Positions 57,654-64,000 of a stretch of 64,000 nucleotides of DNA are shown piece after piece (within the stretch, counting starts at the first letter, position 1; each line of letters opens with the position of its first letter). This DNA comes from Thalassovita gelatinovora. Lineage in GTDB: Bacteria; Pseudomonadota; Alphaproteobacteria; Rhodobacterales; Rhodobacteraceae. The notes under the pieces are model-generated. The model searched no databases, had not been told where the DNA came from, and saw only the letters and a list, made by a program, of their open reading frames with translations. The position numbers and the translations under genes were made by a program. The stretch is from assembly GCF_001458355.1 (NCBI RefSeq), contig NZ_CYSA01000003.1, forward strand, positions 186,001 through 250,000. The letters are read 5' to 3'.

Positions 57654-58697
57654 ATGGGCCGGGTCTATCTGGATCATAACGCCACCACGCCACTGCACCC
57701 AGAGGCACGCGATGCGATGATTGCGGCGATGGATGTCTACGGCAATCCGTCTTCAGTGCATGCCGAAGGACGGGCGTCAAAAGCGTTGATCGAGACGGCG
57801 CGTTCAAAGGTTGCGGCGGCGCTTGGCGCGGATGGGGCCGATGTGATCTTTGTGTCCAGTGCGACCGAAGGGGCGGCGTTGTTCTGTTCGGGGCGGCATT
57901 TGAGCGGGGCCTTGGTCGAACATGACGCCGTTGGGGCCTGGATCAATGCGGATTTACCGGTTGATAAAACCGGGCGGGTACACGTTGACGATCCCGGATC
58001 GTCGGTGCTGCAATTGGCCAATTCCGAAACCGGCATCGTGCAGGATATACCCGAAGGGTTGGCGCTGAGCGACATGACACAAGCCTTTGGCAAGCTGCCG
58101 CTAAGCTTCAACTGGACCGGGGTCACCGCGGCATTGGTATCGGCGCATAAATTGGGTGGCCCCAAGGGGATAGGCGCGCTGGTGATCCGGCGCGGCACCG
58201 ATATCGGGGCGCAGTTGCGGGGTGGCGGGCAGGAAATGGGCCGCCGTGCGGGCACCGAGAACGTGATCGGCATTGCCGGGTTTGGTGCTGCGGCCGAAGC
58301 GGCGGCGCGTGATCTGGCCGCCGGTGCCTGGGCGCGGATCGAAGCTTTGCGAGACAAGATGGAAGCGGCAATCGCGGCTCAAGCCCCGGAGACCGTTTTT
58401 ACCGGTCAGTCGGTACAGCGGTTACCCAATACCAGTTGTTTTGCCACGCCCGGTTGGAAAGGCGAAACGCAGGTAATGCAGATGGATTTGTCGGGCTTTG
58501 CCATCAGCGCCGGATCGGCCTGTTCCAGCGGCAAGGTCCGCGCCAGCAAGGTGCTGACCGCGATGGGGTATGGCGATGATGTGGCGACCGGTGCGATCCG
58601 GGTGTCGCTGGGTCTGGAAACAACAGAAGATGACGTGATGCGCTTTGCCGAAAACTGGCTGGCGAAACAAAAGAAATTCACCGCCCGCGCTGCGTGA
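57654..58697 (+). CDS. Compact cysteine desulfurase (IscS/NifS type)
   Basis: 347 residues from ATG 57654. Features are DHNATTPLHP, the PLP lysine K166 (SAHKLGGPKG), the histidine in VEHDAV (H90), the Asp of the SDMTQAFGKLP block (D140) and the reactive cysteine C290 (SAGSACSSGKV). It is about 50 residues shorter than E. coli IscS, with a shortened stretch between H90 and D140. It would supply sulfur for cluster assembly on the SufBCD scaffold encoded next. SufS is expected further on in such operons but lies beyond the window. Confidence 0.85.
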   Translation: MGRVYLDHNATTPLHPEARDAMIAAMDVYGNPSSVHAEGRASKALIETARSKVAAALGADGADVIFVSSATEGAALFCSGRHLSGALVEHDAVGAWINADLPVDKTGRVHVDDPGSSVLQLANSETGIVQDIPEGLALSDMTQAFGKLPLSFNWTGVTAALVSAHKLGGPKGIGALVIRRGTDIGAQLRGGGQEMGRRAGTENVIGIAGFGAAAEAAARDLAAGAWARIEALRDKMEAAIAAQAPETVFTGQSVQRLPNTSCFATPGWKGETQVMQMDLSGFAISAGSACSSGKVRASKVLTAMGYGDDVATGAIRVSLGLETTEDDVMRFAENWLAKQKKFTARAA

Positions 58698-58724
58698 GGC
58701 GAGACGCGAACAGGAGTTGAAACG

Positions 58725-60260
58725 ATGACAGTTTTGGAAAACCCGCCGGGCGGAGATCAGGTGAAAGAAGGCGTCGATCAGGAAACGGTCGATGCGGTGC
58801 GTGAAGTCGGTGGCAAATACAAATACGGTTGGGAAACCGAGATCGAAATGGAATACGCGCCCAAGGGCGTGAATGCCGATATCGTGCGGTTGATTTCGAA
58901 CAAGAACGACGAACCGTCCTGGATGACAGATTGGCGGCTGCAGGCGTTGGAACGCTGGCAAAAAATGGAAGAACCCAAATGGGCGATGGTCAAGTACCCG
59001 GAAATCGATTTTCAGGATCAGTATTATTATGCCCGTCCGAAATCGATGGAGGAAAAACCGAAATCGCTGGACGAGGTCGATCCGAAACTGTTGGCGACCT
59101 ATGAAAAGCTGGGAATCCCGCTAAAGGAACAGATGATCCTGGCCGGGATCGAAGGGGCCGAAGATGCGCCCGCAGAGGGCCGTAAGGTTGCAGTCGACGC
59201 GGTATTCGACTCCGTGTCCGTGGGCACGACGTTCCAAGCCGAGTTGAAAAAAGCCGGGGTTATTTTCTGTTCGATTTCCGAAGCAATCCGCGAACATCCC
59301 GAACTGGTGAAGAAATACCTCGGGTCGGTGGTGCCGCAATCGGACAATTTCTATGCGACGCTGAATAGCGCGGTGTTTTCGGACGGGTCGTTCGTCTATG
59401 TGCCGCCCGGGGTTCGCTGCCCGATGGAATTGTCGACCTATTTCCGCATCAACGCGGAAAATACCGGTCAATTCGAACGCACGCTGATCATCGCCGACAA
59501 AGGGTCTTATGTCAGCTATCTGGAAGGCTGTACCGCGCCACAGCGCGATGTGGCACAGCTGCATGCAGCCGTGGTGGAAATCATCATCGAAGAAGATGCC
59601 GAGGTAAAATATTCGACGGTGCAAAATTGGTATCCGGGCGATGAAAACGGCAAGGGCGGCATTTACAACTTCGTCACCAAACGCGCCGATTGCCGTGGCG
59701 ACCGGGCCAAGGTGATGTGGACACAGGTTGAAACCGGGTCGGCGGTGACGTGGAAATACCCGTCCTGCATTCTGCGCGGTGACGACAGTCAGGGTGAATT
59801 CTATTCGATCGCCATCGCCAATAATTACCAGCAGGCCGATACCGGCACCAAGATGGTGCATCTGGGCAAGAATACCAAGTCGCGCATCGTGTCCAAGGGC
59901 ATCAGCGCGGGCCATGCCCAAAACACTTATCGCGGACTGGTATCGATGCATCCCAAGGCGAAAAATGCGCGTAATTATACCCAATGCGACAGCTTGCTGA
60001 TCGGTGACAAATGCGGTGCCCACACGGTTCCTTACATCGAGGTGCGCAACAATTCGGCCCGAGTCGAACACGAAGCGACCACCTCCAAGGTGGATGACGA
60101 CCAGCTGTTTTATTGTCGCCAGCGCGGCATGGACGAAGAAGAAGCGGTCGCGCTTGTGGTCAATGGGTTCTGTAGGGACGTGTTGCAGGCGCTGCCGATG
60201 GAATTCGCCATGGAAGCGCAGCAACTGGTCGCGATTTCGCTGGAGGGATCGGTGGGCTGA
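58725..60260 (+). CDS. sufB: Fe-S cluster assembly protein SufB
   Basis: 511 residues. Family blocks include [88 protein letters not shown] (with the conserved cysteines) and [22 protein letters not shown]. With SufC and SufD it forms the scaffold on which Fe-S clusters are built. It starts 27 bases after the cysteine desulfurase. In contrast to E. coli, four other genes separate it from sufC. Confidence 0.95.
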   Translation: MTVLENPPGGDQVKEGVDQETVDAVREVGGKYKYGWETEIEMEYAPKGVNADIVRLISNKNDEPSWMTDWRLQALERWQKMEEPKWAMVKYPEIDFQDQYYYARPKSMEEKPKSLDEVDPKLLATYEKLGIPLKEQMILAGIEGAEDAPAEGRKVAVDAVFDSVSVGTTFQAELKKAGVIFCSISEAIREHPELVKKYLGSVVPQSDNFYATLNSAVFSDGSFVYVPPGVRCPMELSTYFRINAENTGQFERTLIIADKGSYVSYLEGCTAPQRDVAQLHAAVVEIIIEEDAEVKYSTVQNWYPGDENGKGGIYNFVTKRADCRGDRAKVMWTQVETGSAVTWKYPSCILRGDDSQGEFYSIAIANNYQQADTGTKMVHLGKNTKSRIVSKGISAGHAQNTYRGLVSMHPKAKNARNYTQCDSLLIGDKCGAHTVPYIEVRNNSARVEHEATTSKVDDDQLFYCRQRGMDEEEAVALVVNGFCRDVLQALPMEFAMEAQQLVAISLEGSVG

Positions 60261-60281
60261 GGCCCATCTTTCGGGGAACGC

Positions 60282-61154
60282 ATGGCACATCTGGCGGCGA
60301 AATTGCTGACCTATCTGGCGGAGGGGCTTGCCCCTGTCCGGCCGGTCCGCATTGCCGATGTCGGCGCCAACCCCATCGAGGCGCCGCCCTACGGGGCTCT
60401 GGCCGCGGCCGGACTGGCCGAAGTATGGGGATTTGAACCCAATGACGCCGCCCGCGCAAAGCTGGAAGCGTCAAAGCCCGATTGGCTACATGTGCTGGGT
60501 CAGGCGGTCGGGCGGCCGGGCAGGGCGGTTTTCAACGCCTATCCTGCTTCGGAAATGTCGTCGATATTCAAACTGTCGCGGCAAAGCATCGGCTATCTGG
60601 GTCATTTTCGCCGTCATCTGGGCACTGAAACCGAAGTGCCGGTCGATCTTGTGGGGCTGGACCAGCTGGACGATATGCCGCCATTGGATCTGCTGAAAGT
60701 CGATGCGCAGGGGGCCGAAGTGCAGGTGCTGCAATCTGGACGGGGCAAGCTGTCAAAAGCCGTCGCGGTGATCGCCGAAATGCGGTTTTATCGCCTCTAT
60801 GACGGCGAACCGGATTTGCACGAACTCGATGCAGAACTGCGCCAACAGGGTTTTGTTTTGCATAAATTCATCCATCAGAAATCGCGGATGCTGCATAATT
60901 CACAAAGCGAACGGCTCAACCGTCGCGCCATCGGCAGTCAATTGATCGACGGCGATGCGGTTTATATTCGTTCGTTGGAGGATCGCATGCAATGGAGCGA
61001 CGAACAGATCGCGCATCTTGCGTTTCTGGCAGCGGGTGTTTTCGAGAGTCATGACCTTGCTTTGCTATGTCTCGACGAATTGAGCGACCGTAACGCAGTC
61101 GCGCCGCTGGCGGCGGGCTATGTCAATCATTTGCCAAAGGAGCTGCGCGCATGA
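60282..61154 (+). CDS. FkbM family methyltransferase
   Basis: 290 residues. The SAM-binding ADVGANPIEAPPYGAL, the EPNDAARAKLEAS block and the FkbM-type LLKVDAQGAEVQVLQSG motif are clear. Its acceptor is unknown; FkbM proteins methylate oxygen in sugars, lipids and natural products. It follows sufB by 21 bases and overlaps the next small gene by 4 bases, so it is part of the suf transcript. No Fe-S-related motif is seen. Confidence 0.82.
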   Translation: MAHLAAKLLTYLAEGLAPVRPVRIADVGANPIEAPPYGALAAAGLAEVWGFEPNDAARAKLEASKPDWLHVLGQAVGRPGRAVFNAYPASEMSSIFKLSRQSIGYLGHFRRHLGTETEVPVDLVGLDQLDDMPPLDLLKVDAQGAEVQVLQSGRGKLSKAVAVIAEMRFYRLYDGEPDLHELDAELRQQGFVLHKFIHQKSRMLHNSQSERLNRRAIGSQLIDGDAVYIRSLEDRMQWSDEQIAHLAFLAAGVFESHDLALLCLDELSDRNAVAPLAAGYVNHLPKELRA

Positions 61155-61357
61155 GCCTGGCCTTATTCAAATTCCTTGTCGTGAAATCTGCGGGTGTTGG
61201 CCTGGGCATCTTTATTGGTGCGCTGCTCGGGCTGAGCGTACGTAAATCCCGTGGCAACAAGGAAGGGTTGTTGGCCGGGTCGGTTGTCGCGACCTCTGCT
61301 GCGGCTGGACTTGCCGCGATGGCCGTTTTCATGCTGATCACCTATTTGGGGCTTTAA
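61151..61357 (+). CDS. Small two-helix membrane protein
   Basis: 68 residues with two hydrophobic segments: [20 protein letters not shown] and [24 protein letters not shown], joined by a basic loop (RKSRGNKEG). No known domain. The start overlaps the FkbM gene by 4 bases (ATGA). It lies in the suf operon between the FkbM methyltransferase and the YbjQ-like protein. Confidence 0.6.
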   Translation: MSLALFKFLVVKSAGVGLGIFIGALLGLSVRKSRGNKEGLLAGSVVATSAAAGLAAMAVFMLITYLGL

Positions 61358-61361
61358 TATC

Positions 61362-61676
61362 ATGATCGTCACCACCACCAATTCCATCGATGGCCGTAAA
61401 ATCACCGACTACAAAGGCATCGTCGTCGGCGAAGCCATCATGGGGGCCAATGTCGTGCGCGATATGTTCGCCGGGATCACCGACATCATTGGCGGCCGAT
61501 CGGGTGCCTATGAAAGCAAATTGCAGGATGGCCGCGACACCGCCTTGCGGGAAATGGAACAGCGAGCTGCAGCACTTGGCGCCAATGCCATCGTGGGGGT
61601 AGATCTGGATTACGAAGTGGTCGGCCAATCGATGCTGATGGTTTCCGCCTCTGGCACCGCGGTGGTGGTGGCGTAA
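61362..61676 (+). CDS. YbjQ (UPF0145) family protein
   Basis: 104 residues. [51 protein letters not shown] and [16 protein letters not shown] are the YbjQ/UPF0145 family signatures; the family forms pentameric rings and was once called heavy-metal binding. Function unknown. It starts 4 bases after the small membrane protein gene and ends 2 bases before the next gene. Confidence 0.85.
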   Translation: MIVTTTNSIDGRKITDYKGIVVGEAIMGANVVRDMFAGITDIIGGRSGAYESKLQDGRDTALREMEQRAAALGANAIVGVDLDYEVVGQSMLMVSASGTAVVVA

Positions 61677-61678
61677 AC

Positions 61679-62278
61679 GTGGATAAAACGCCCGATATCC
61701 CAAGCCGCCCCGAGCTGACCCTGCCCGAAGCAGAGGCGATTGCGTTGAGCAAGGCTTATGCGCAGGCGGATACCATTCTGGAATATGGCAGCGGCGGATC
61801 GACGGTTATCGCAGCGGAGCTGGGCAAAACCGTCTGGTCGGTGGAAAGCGATGCCGATTGGGCGCAGATGATGCGCGATTATTTCGCCGCCCACCCGCCG
61901 ATGGGGGACGTGCATATCGTACATTCAGATATCGGTCCGACCAAGGAATGGGGTCATCCGGTCGATGACAGCGAATGGAAGAAATTCCCCCGCTACCCAT
62001 TGCAGATCTGGGACAATCCGGGGTTTGAACATCCCGACGTCGTGTTGGTCGATGGCCGTTTCAGGGTTGGTTGCGCTTTGGCAACAGCGTTTCGCATCAC
62101 CCGCCCGGTGACGCTTTATTTCGATGATTACAAACGCCGCGAAAGGTTCCACGTCGTCGAAGAATTCTTGGGCCAACCCGAAGACATGATCGGTCGGATG
62201 GCCCGTTTCGAAATCACACCCACCCCCGTGCCGCGCAAGAAGCTGCTCAAGGTGGTTCAACTCATGCTGCGGCCCTGA
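61679..62278 (+). CDS. Class I methyltransferase-like protein
   Basis: 199 residues from GTG 61679, 2 bases after the YbjQ stop. The SAM-like motif ILEYGSGGSTVIAAEL and the following VWSVESDADWAQMM fit motif I and II of a class I methyltransferase; PDVVLVDGRFRVGCALATAF fits a later strand. The catalytic region is not typical, so methyl transfer is uncertain. It is the last of four genes lying between sufB and sufC. Substrate unknown. Confidence 0.65.
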   Translation: MDKTPDIPSRPELTLPEAEAIALSKAYAQADTILEYGSGGSTVIAAELGKTVWSVESDADWAQMMRDYFAAHPPMGDVHIVHSDIGPTKEWGHPVDDSEWKKFPRYPLQIWDNPGFEHPDVVLVDGRFRVGCALATAFRITRPVTLYFDDYKRRERFHVVEEFLGQPEDMIGRMARFEITPTPVPRKKLLKVVQLMLRP

Positions 62279-62310
62279 TAGGGCGGACGAACAGGAAAAG
62301 GAACGACACC

Positions 62311-63066
62311 ATGCTGGAAATCAAGAACCTGCAGGTCAAATTGGAAGATGAGGACAAGCAGATCCTCAAAGGTCTGGATCTGACCGTGGAGACCGGCAAG
62401 GTCCATGCGATCATGGGGCCGAACGGATCGGGAAAATCCACCCTGTCTTATGTTTTGTCAGGCAAGGGCGGCTATGAAGTCACCGGCGGTGAAGCATTGC
62501 TGGACGGTAAAGACATTTTGGAGATGGAACCCGAAGAACGCGCCGCCGAAGGCTTGTTCTTGGCGTTTCAGTACCCGGTGGAAATCCCCGGCGTCGGCAA
62601 CATGACCTTCTTGCGCACCGCCGTGAACGCACAGCGCAAGGCGCGTGGTGAAGAAGAAATGTCGTCTACCGAGTTCCTGAAAGTGATCCGGGCCAAGGCC
62701 AAGACGCTGAAAATCGATGCCGACATGTTGAAGCGCCCGGTCAATGTCGGTTTTTCCGGTGGCGAGAAGAAGCGCAACGAAATCCTGCAAATGGCGATGC
62801 TGGAACCGAAAATGTGCATCTTGGACGAAACCGATTCCGGGCTTGACGTCGATGCGATGAAACTGGTTGCCGAAGGCGTCAACGCGTTGCGCAGCGAAGG
62901 CCGCTCGTTCCTGGTCATCACCCATTACCAGCGTCTGCTGGATCACATCAAACCCGATGTGGTGCATATCATGGCCGATGGCAAGATCGTCAAAACCGGT
63001 GGCCCCGAGTTGGCATTGGAAGTCGAACAGAACGGCTATGCCGACATCCTGGCGGAGGTGGCGTAA
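62311..63066 (+). CDS. sufC: Fe-S cluster assembly ATPase SufC
   Basis: 251 residues. Walker A GPNGSGKST near residue 37, the signature SGGEKKRNEILQM, Walker B with the SufC-type MCILDETDSGLDVDAM, and the His switch (VITHYQRLL) are complete. It is the ABC-type ATPase of SufBC2D. AAGGAA precedes the ATG by about 8 bases. Its TAA overlaps the sufD ATG (TAATG). Confidence 0.95.
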   Translation: MLEIKNLQVKLEDEDKQILKGLDLTVETGKVHAIMGPNGSGKSTLSYVLSGKGGYEVTGGEALLDGKDILEMEPEERAAEGLFLAFQYPVEIPGVGNMTFLRTAVNAQRKARGEEEMSSTEFLKVIRAKAKTLKIDADMLKRPVNVGFSGGEKKRNEILQMAMLEPKMCILDETDSGLDVDAMKLVAEGVNALRSEGRSFLVITHYQRLLDHIKPDVVHIMADGKIVKTGGPELALEVEQNGYADILAEVA

Positions 63067-64000
63067 TGGCGCTAACGCAAACCAAGCTGGACGCGACCGA
63101 GGCGCGGATTTCAGGGCTCAGCCTGCCCAAGGGGCCCGGCTGGTTGACCGAGGCGCGCGAGGCTGCGCTGGTGCGTCTGCGCGCGATGGGCCTGCCCGGA
63201 CGGCGTGACGAATACTGGAAATACACCCGTCCCGACACGCTGGTGGCCCCCGAGGCGACCCCGGCGGCGCTGTTCGAAACCGAAGAAACCTGCGTCTTCG
63301 GCGAAGTCGACCGGTTGCAGATCGTTTTCGTCGATGGCGTCTTCGATGCCGTGGCCAGCGATGAGCTGACCGGCGAAGGCATCGAGATCACGCGCCTTGC
63401 CGATGTGAACGCCGATATCCACTGGGCGCAGGGCCTTTACGGCGCGCTGGAAATCAACGGCCAGAAACCGGTGGAACGCCCGCTGGCGGCGCTGAACTCC
63501 GCCTTTGCGACCGATGGCGTGCTGATCCGGGTAACCGGGAAGGTAACGAAACCGGTCAACCTGACCTATTTCCACCGGTCGGAAACCTCGGACGAAATCC
63601 TGCATCACGTGGTGAAGCTGGAAGAGGGCGCCGAAATGACCTTGTTGGAAAATGGCCCCGCTGCGGCGCGTTTGAACAAGGTGTTGGAAGTCGATGTCGC
63701 CGACAGGGCACGTTTTCACCATATCCGCACCCAAGGCCGCGACCACGAACGTCGTGCCGCGACCCATATCTTTGCCCGTCTGGGCCGCGAAAGCCTGTTC
63801 AAATCCTTCACCATGACCGCCAATGGCGTGATGACACGCAACGAATGCGTGATCGAATTGACCGGCGATGACGCAGTGGCGCATGTGGCCGGGGTCTGTA
63901 TGGGCGACGGTGATTTTCACCATGATGACACCGTGTTCATCACCCATGACGCGGTGAATTGCGAAAGCCGTCAGGTGTTCAAGAAGGTGCTGCGCAATGG
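63066..64000 (+). CDS. sufD: Fe-S cluster assembly protein SufD, N-terminal part
   Basis: About 311 residues before the window ends; no stop yet. The N-terminus (MALTQTKLDATEARISGLSL, then RRDEYWKYTRPDTLV) and the RFHHIRTQGRDHERRAATHIFARLGRESLF core match SufD, the second scaffold subunit. The start overlaps the sufC stop, so translation is coupled. sufA and sufS or other suf genes probably follow beyond the edge. Confidence 0.9.
   Translation, partial: MALTQTKLDATEARISGLSLPKGPGWLTEAREAALVRLRAMGLPGRRDEYWKYTRPDTLVAPEATPAALFETEETCVFGEVDRLQIVFVDGVFDAVASDELTGEGIEITRLADVNADIHWAQGLYGALEINGQKPVERPLAALNSAFATDGVLIRVTGKVTKPVNLTYFHRSETSDEILHHVVKLEEGAEMTLLENGPAAARLNKVLEVDVADRARFHHIRTQGRDHERRAATHIFARLGRESLFKSFTMTANGVMTRNECVIELTGDDAVAHVAGVCMGDGDFHHDDTVFITHDAVNCESRQVFKKVLRN

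Noticed and set aside
59121-60290. 389-codon open frame opposite sufB
   Set aside because: Antisense to a clear sufB; the length is a by-product of codon bias in GC-rich DNA.

Overview
The window is a continuous piece of an alphaproteobacterial chromosome, most likely from the order Rhodobacterales (Roseobacter group). The evidence is the gene content and order: a Hint-domain protein, a DUF4167 protein next to prfA-prmC, an iscR with a single cysteine heading a sufBCD operon, a Fur/Mur-type regulator, a zwf-pgl-pgi operon, and the pepA-holC and lptFG-lptD-surA-pdxA-ksgA clusters. The DNA is moderately GC rich with tightly packed genes. I see no tRNA, rRNA, CRISPR array, insertion sequence, prophage or plasmid origin. 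No gene-free stretch exceeds about 300 bases; the longest is 29106-29403.

Layout. 1-5222: end of a Hint-domain protein, a MobA-like nucleotidyltransferase, a tiny cysteine-rich exported protein, a CBS/CorC membrane protein, and a minus-strand run of a 49-residue membrane protein, a 503-residue exported protein and xerD. 5342-12319: aroK-aroB, a U32 (TrhP-like) protein, tyrS with its terminator, anmK and a radical SAM protein. 12517-16240: zwf-pgl-pgi behind a candidate LacI-type operator. 16263-25335: a DUF985 cupin, an RTX protein, enolase, a DMT transporter, Fur/Mur, a PhzF-like protein, a CPA1 antiporter, an EEP hydrolase and a DUF2238 membrane protein. 25381-36506: a second DMT transporter, SelO, a GNAT/nucleoside hydrolase pair, a divergent AraC/SDR pair, an orphan ferric-iron binding protein, MazG, an M20D amidohydrolase, an agmatinase-like protein, DUF1499 and a small exported protein. 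36570-46806: prfA-prmC, DUF4167, then the overlapping minus-strand operon lptF-lptG-lptD-surA-pdxA-ksgA. 46936-56926: pepA-holC, a SYLF lipoprotein, hemB, a membrane protein, mfd, a double-HD protein, a 79-residue protein and an alpha/beta hydrolase. 57086-64000: iscR, a compact cysteine desulfurase, sufB, four inserted genes (FkbM methyltransferase, small membrane protein, YbjQ, methyltransferase-like), sufC and the start of sufD.

A shared theme is iron. The iscR-suf promoter has a palindrome matching the Irr/ICE box on its -10 element and an IscR-like palindrome on its -35 element. The ferric-iron binding protein gene has a near-perfect IscR type-1 palindrome in its promoter. Fur/Mur and hemB are also present. 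The rest is mostly housekeeping: envelope assembly, translation termination, aromatic amino acid synthesis and glucose catabolism (zwf and pgl supply the Entner-Doudoroff or pentose phosphate routes). I found no clearly new multi-gene system. The most unusual items are the iron-regulatory sites, the four-gene insertion in the suf operon, the 190-residue internal duplication in the HD protein, and a 15-base palindrome found at two distant loci.
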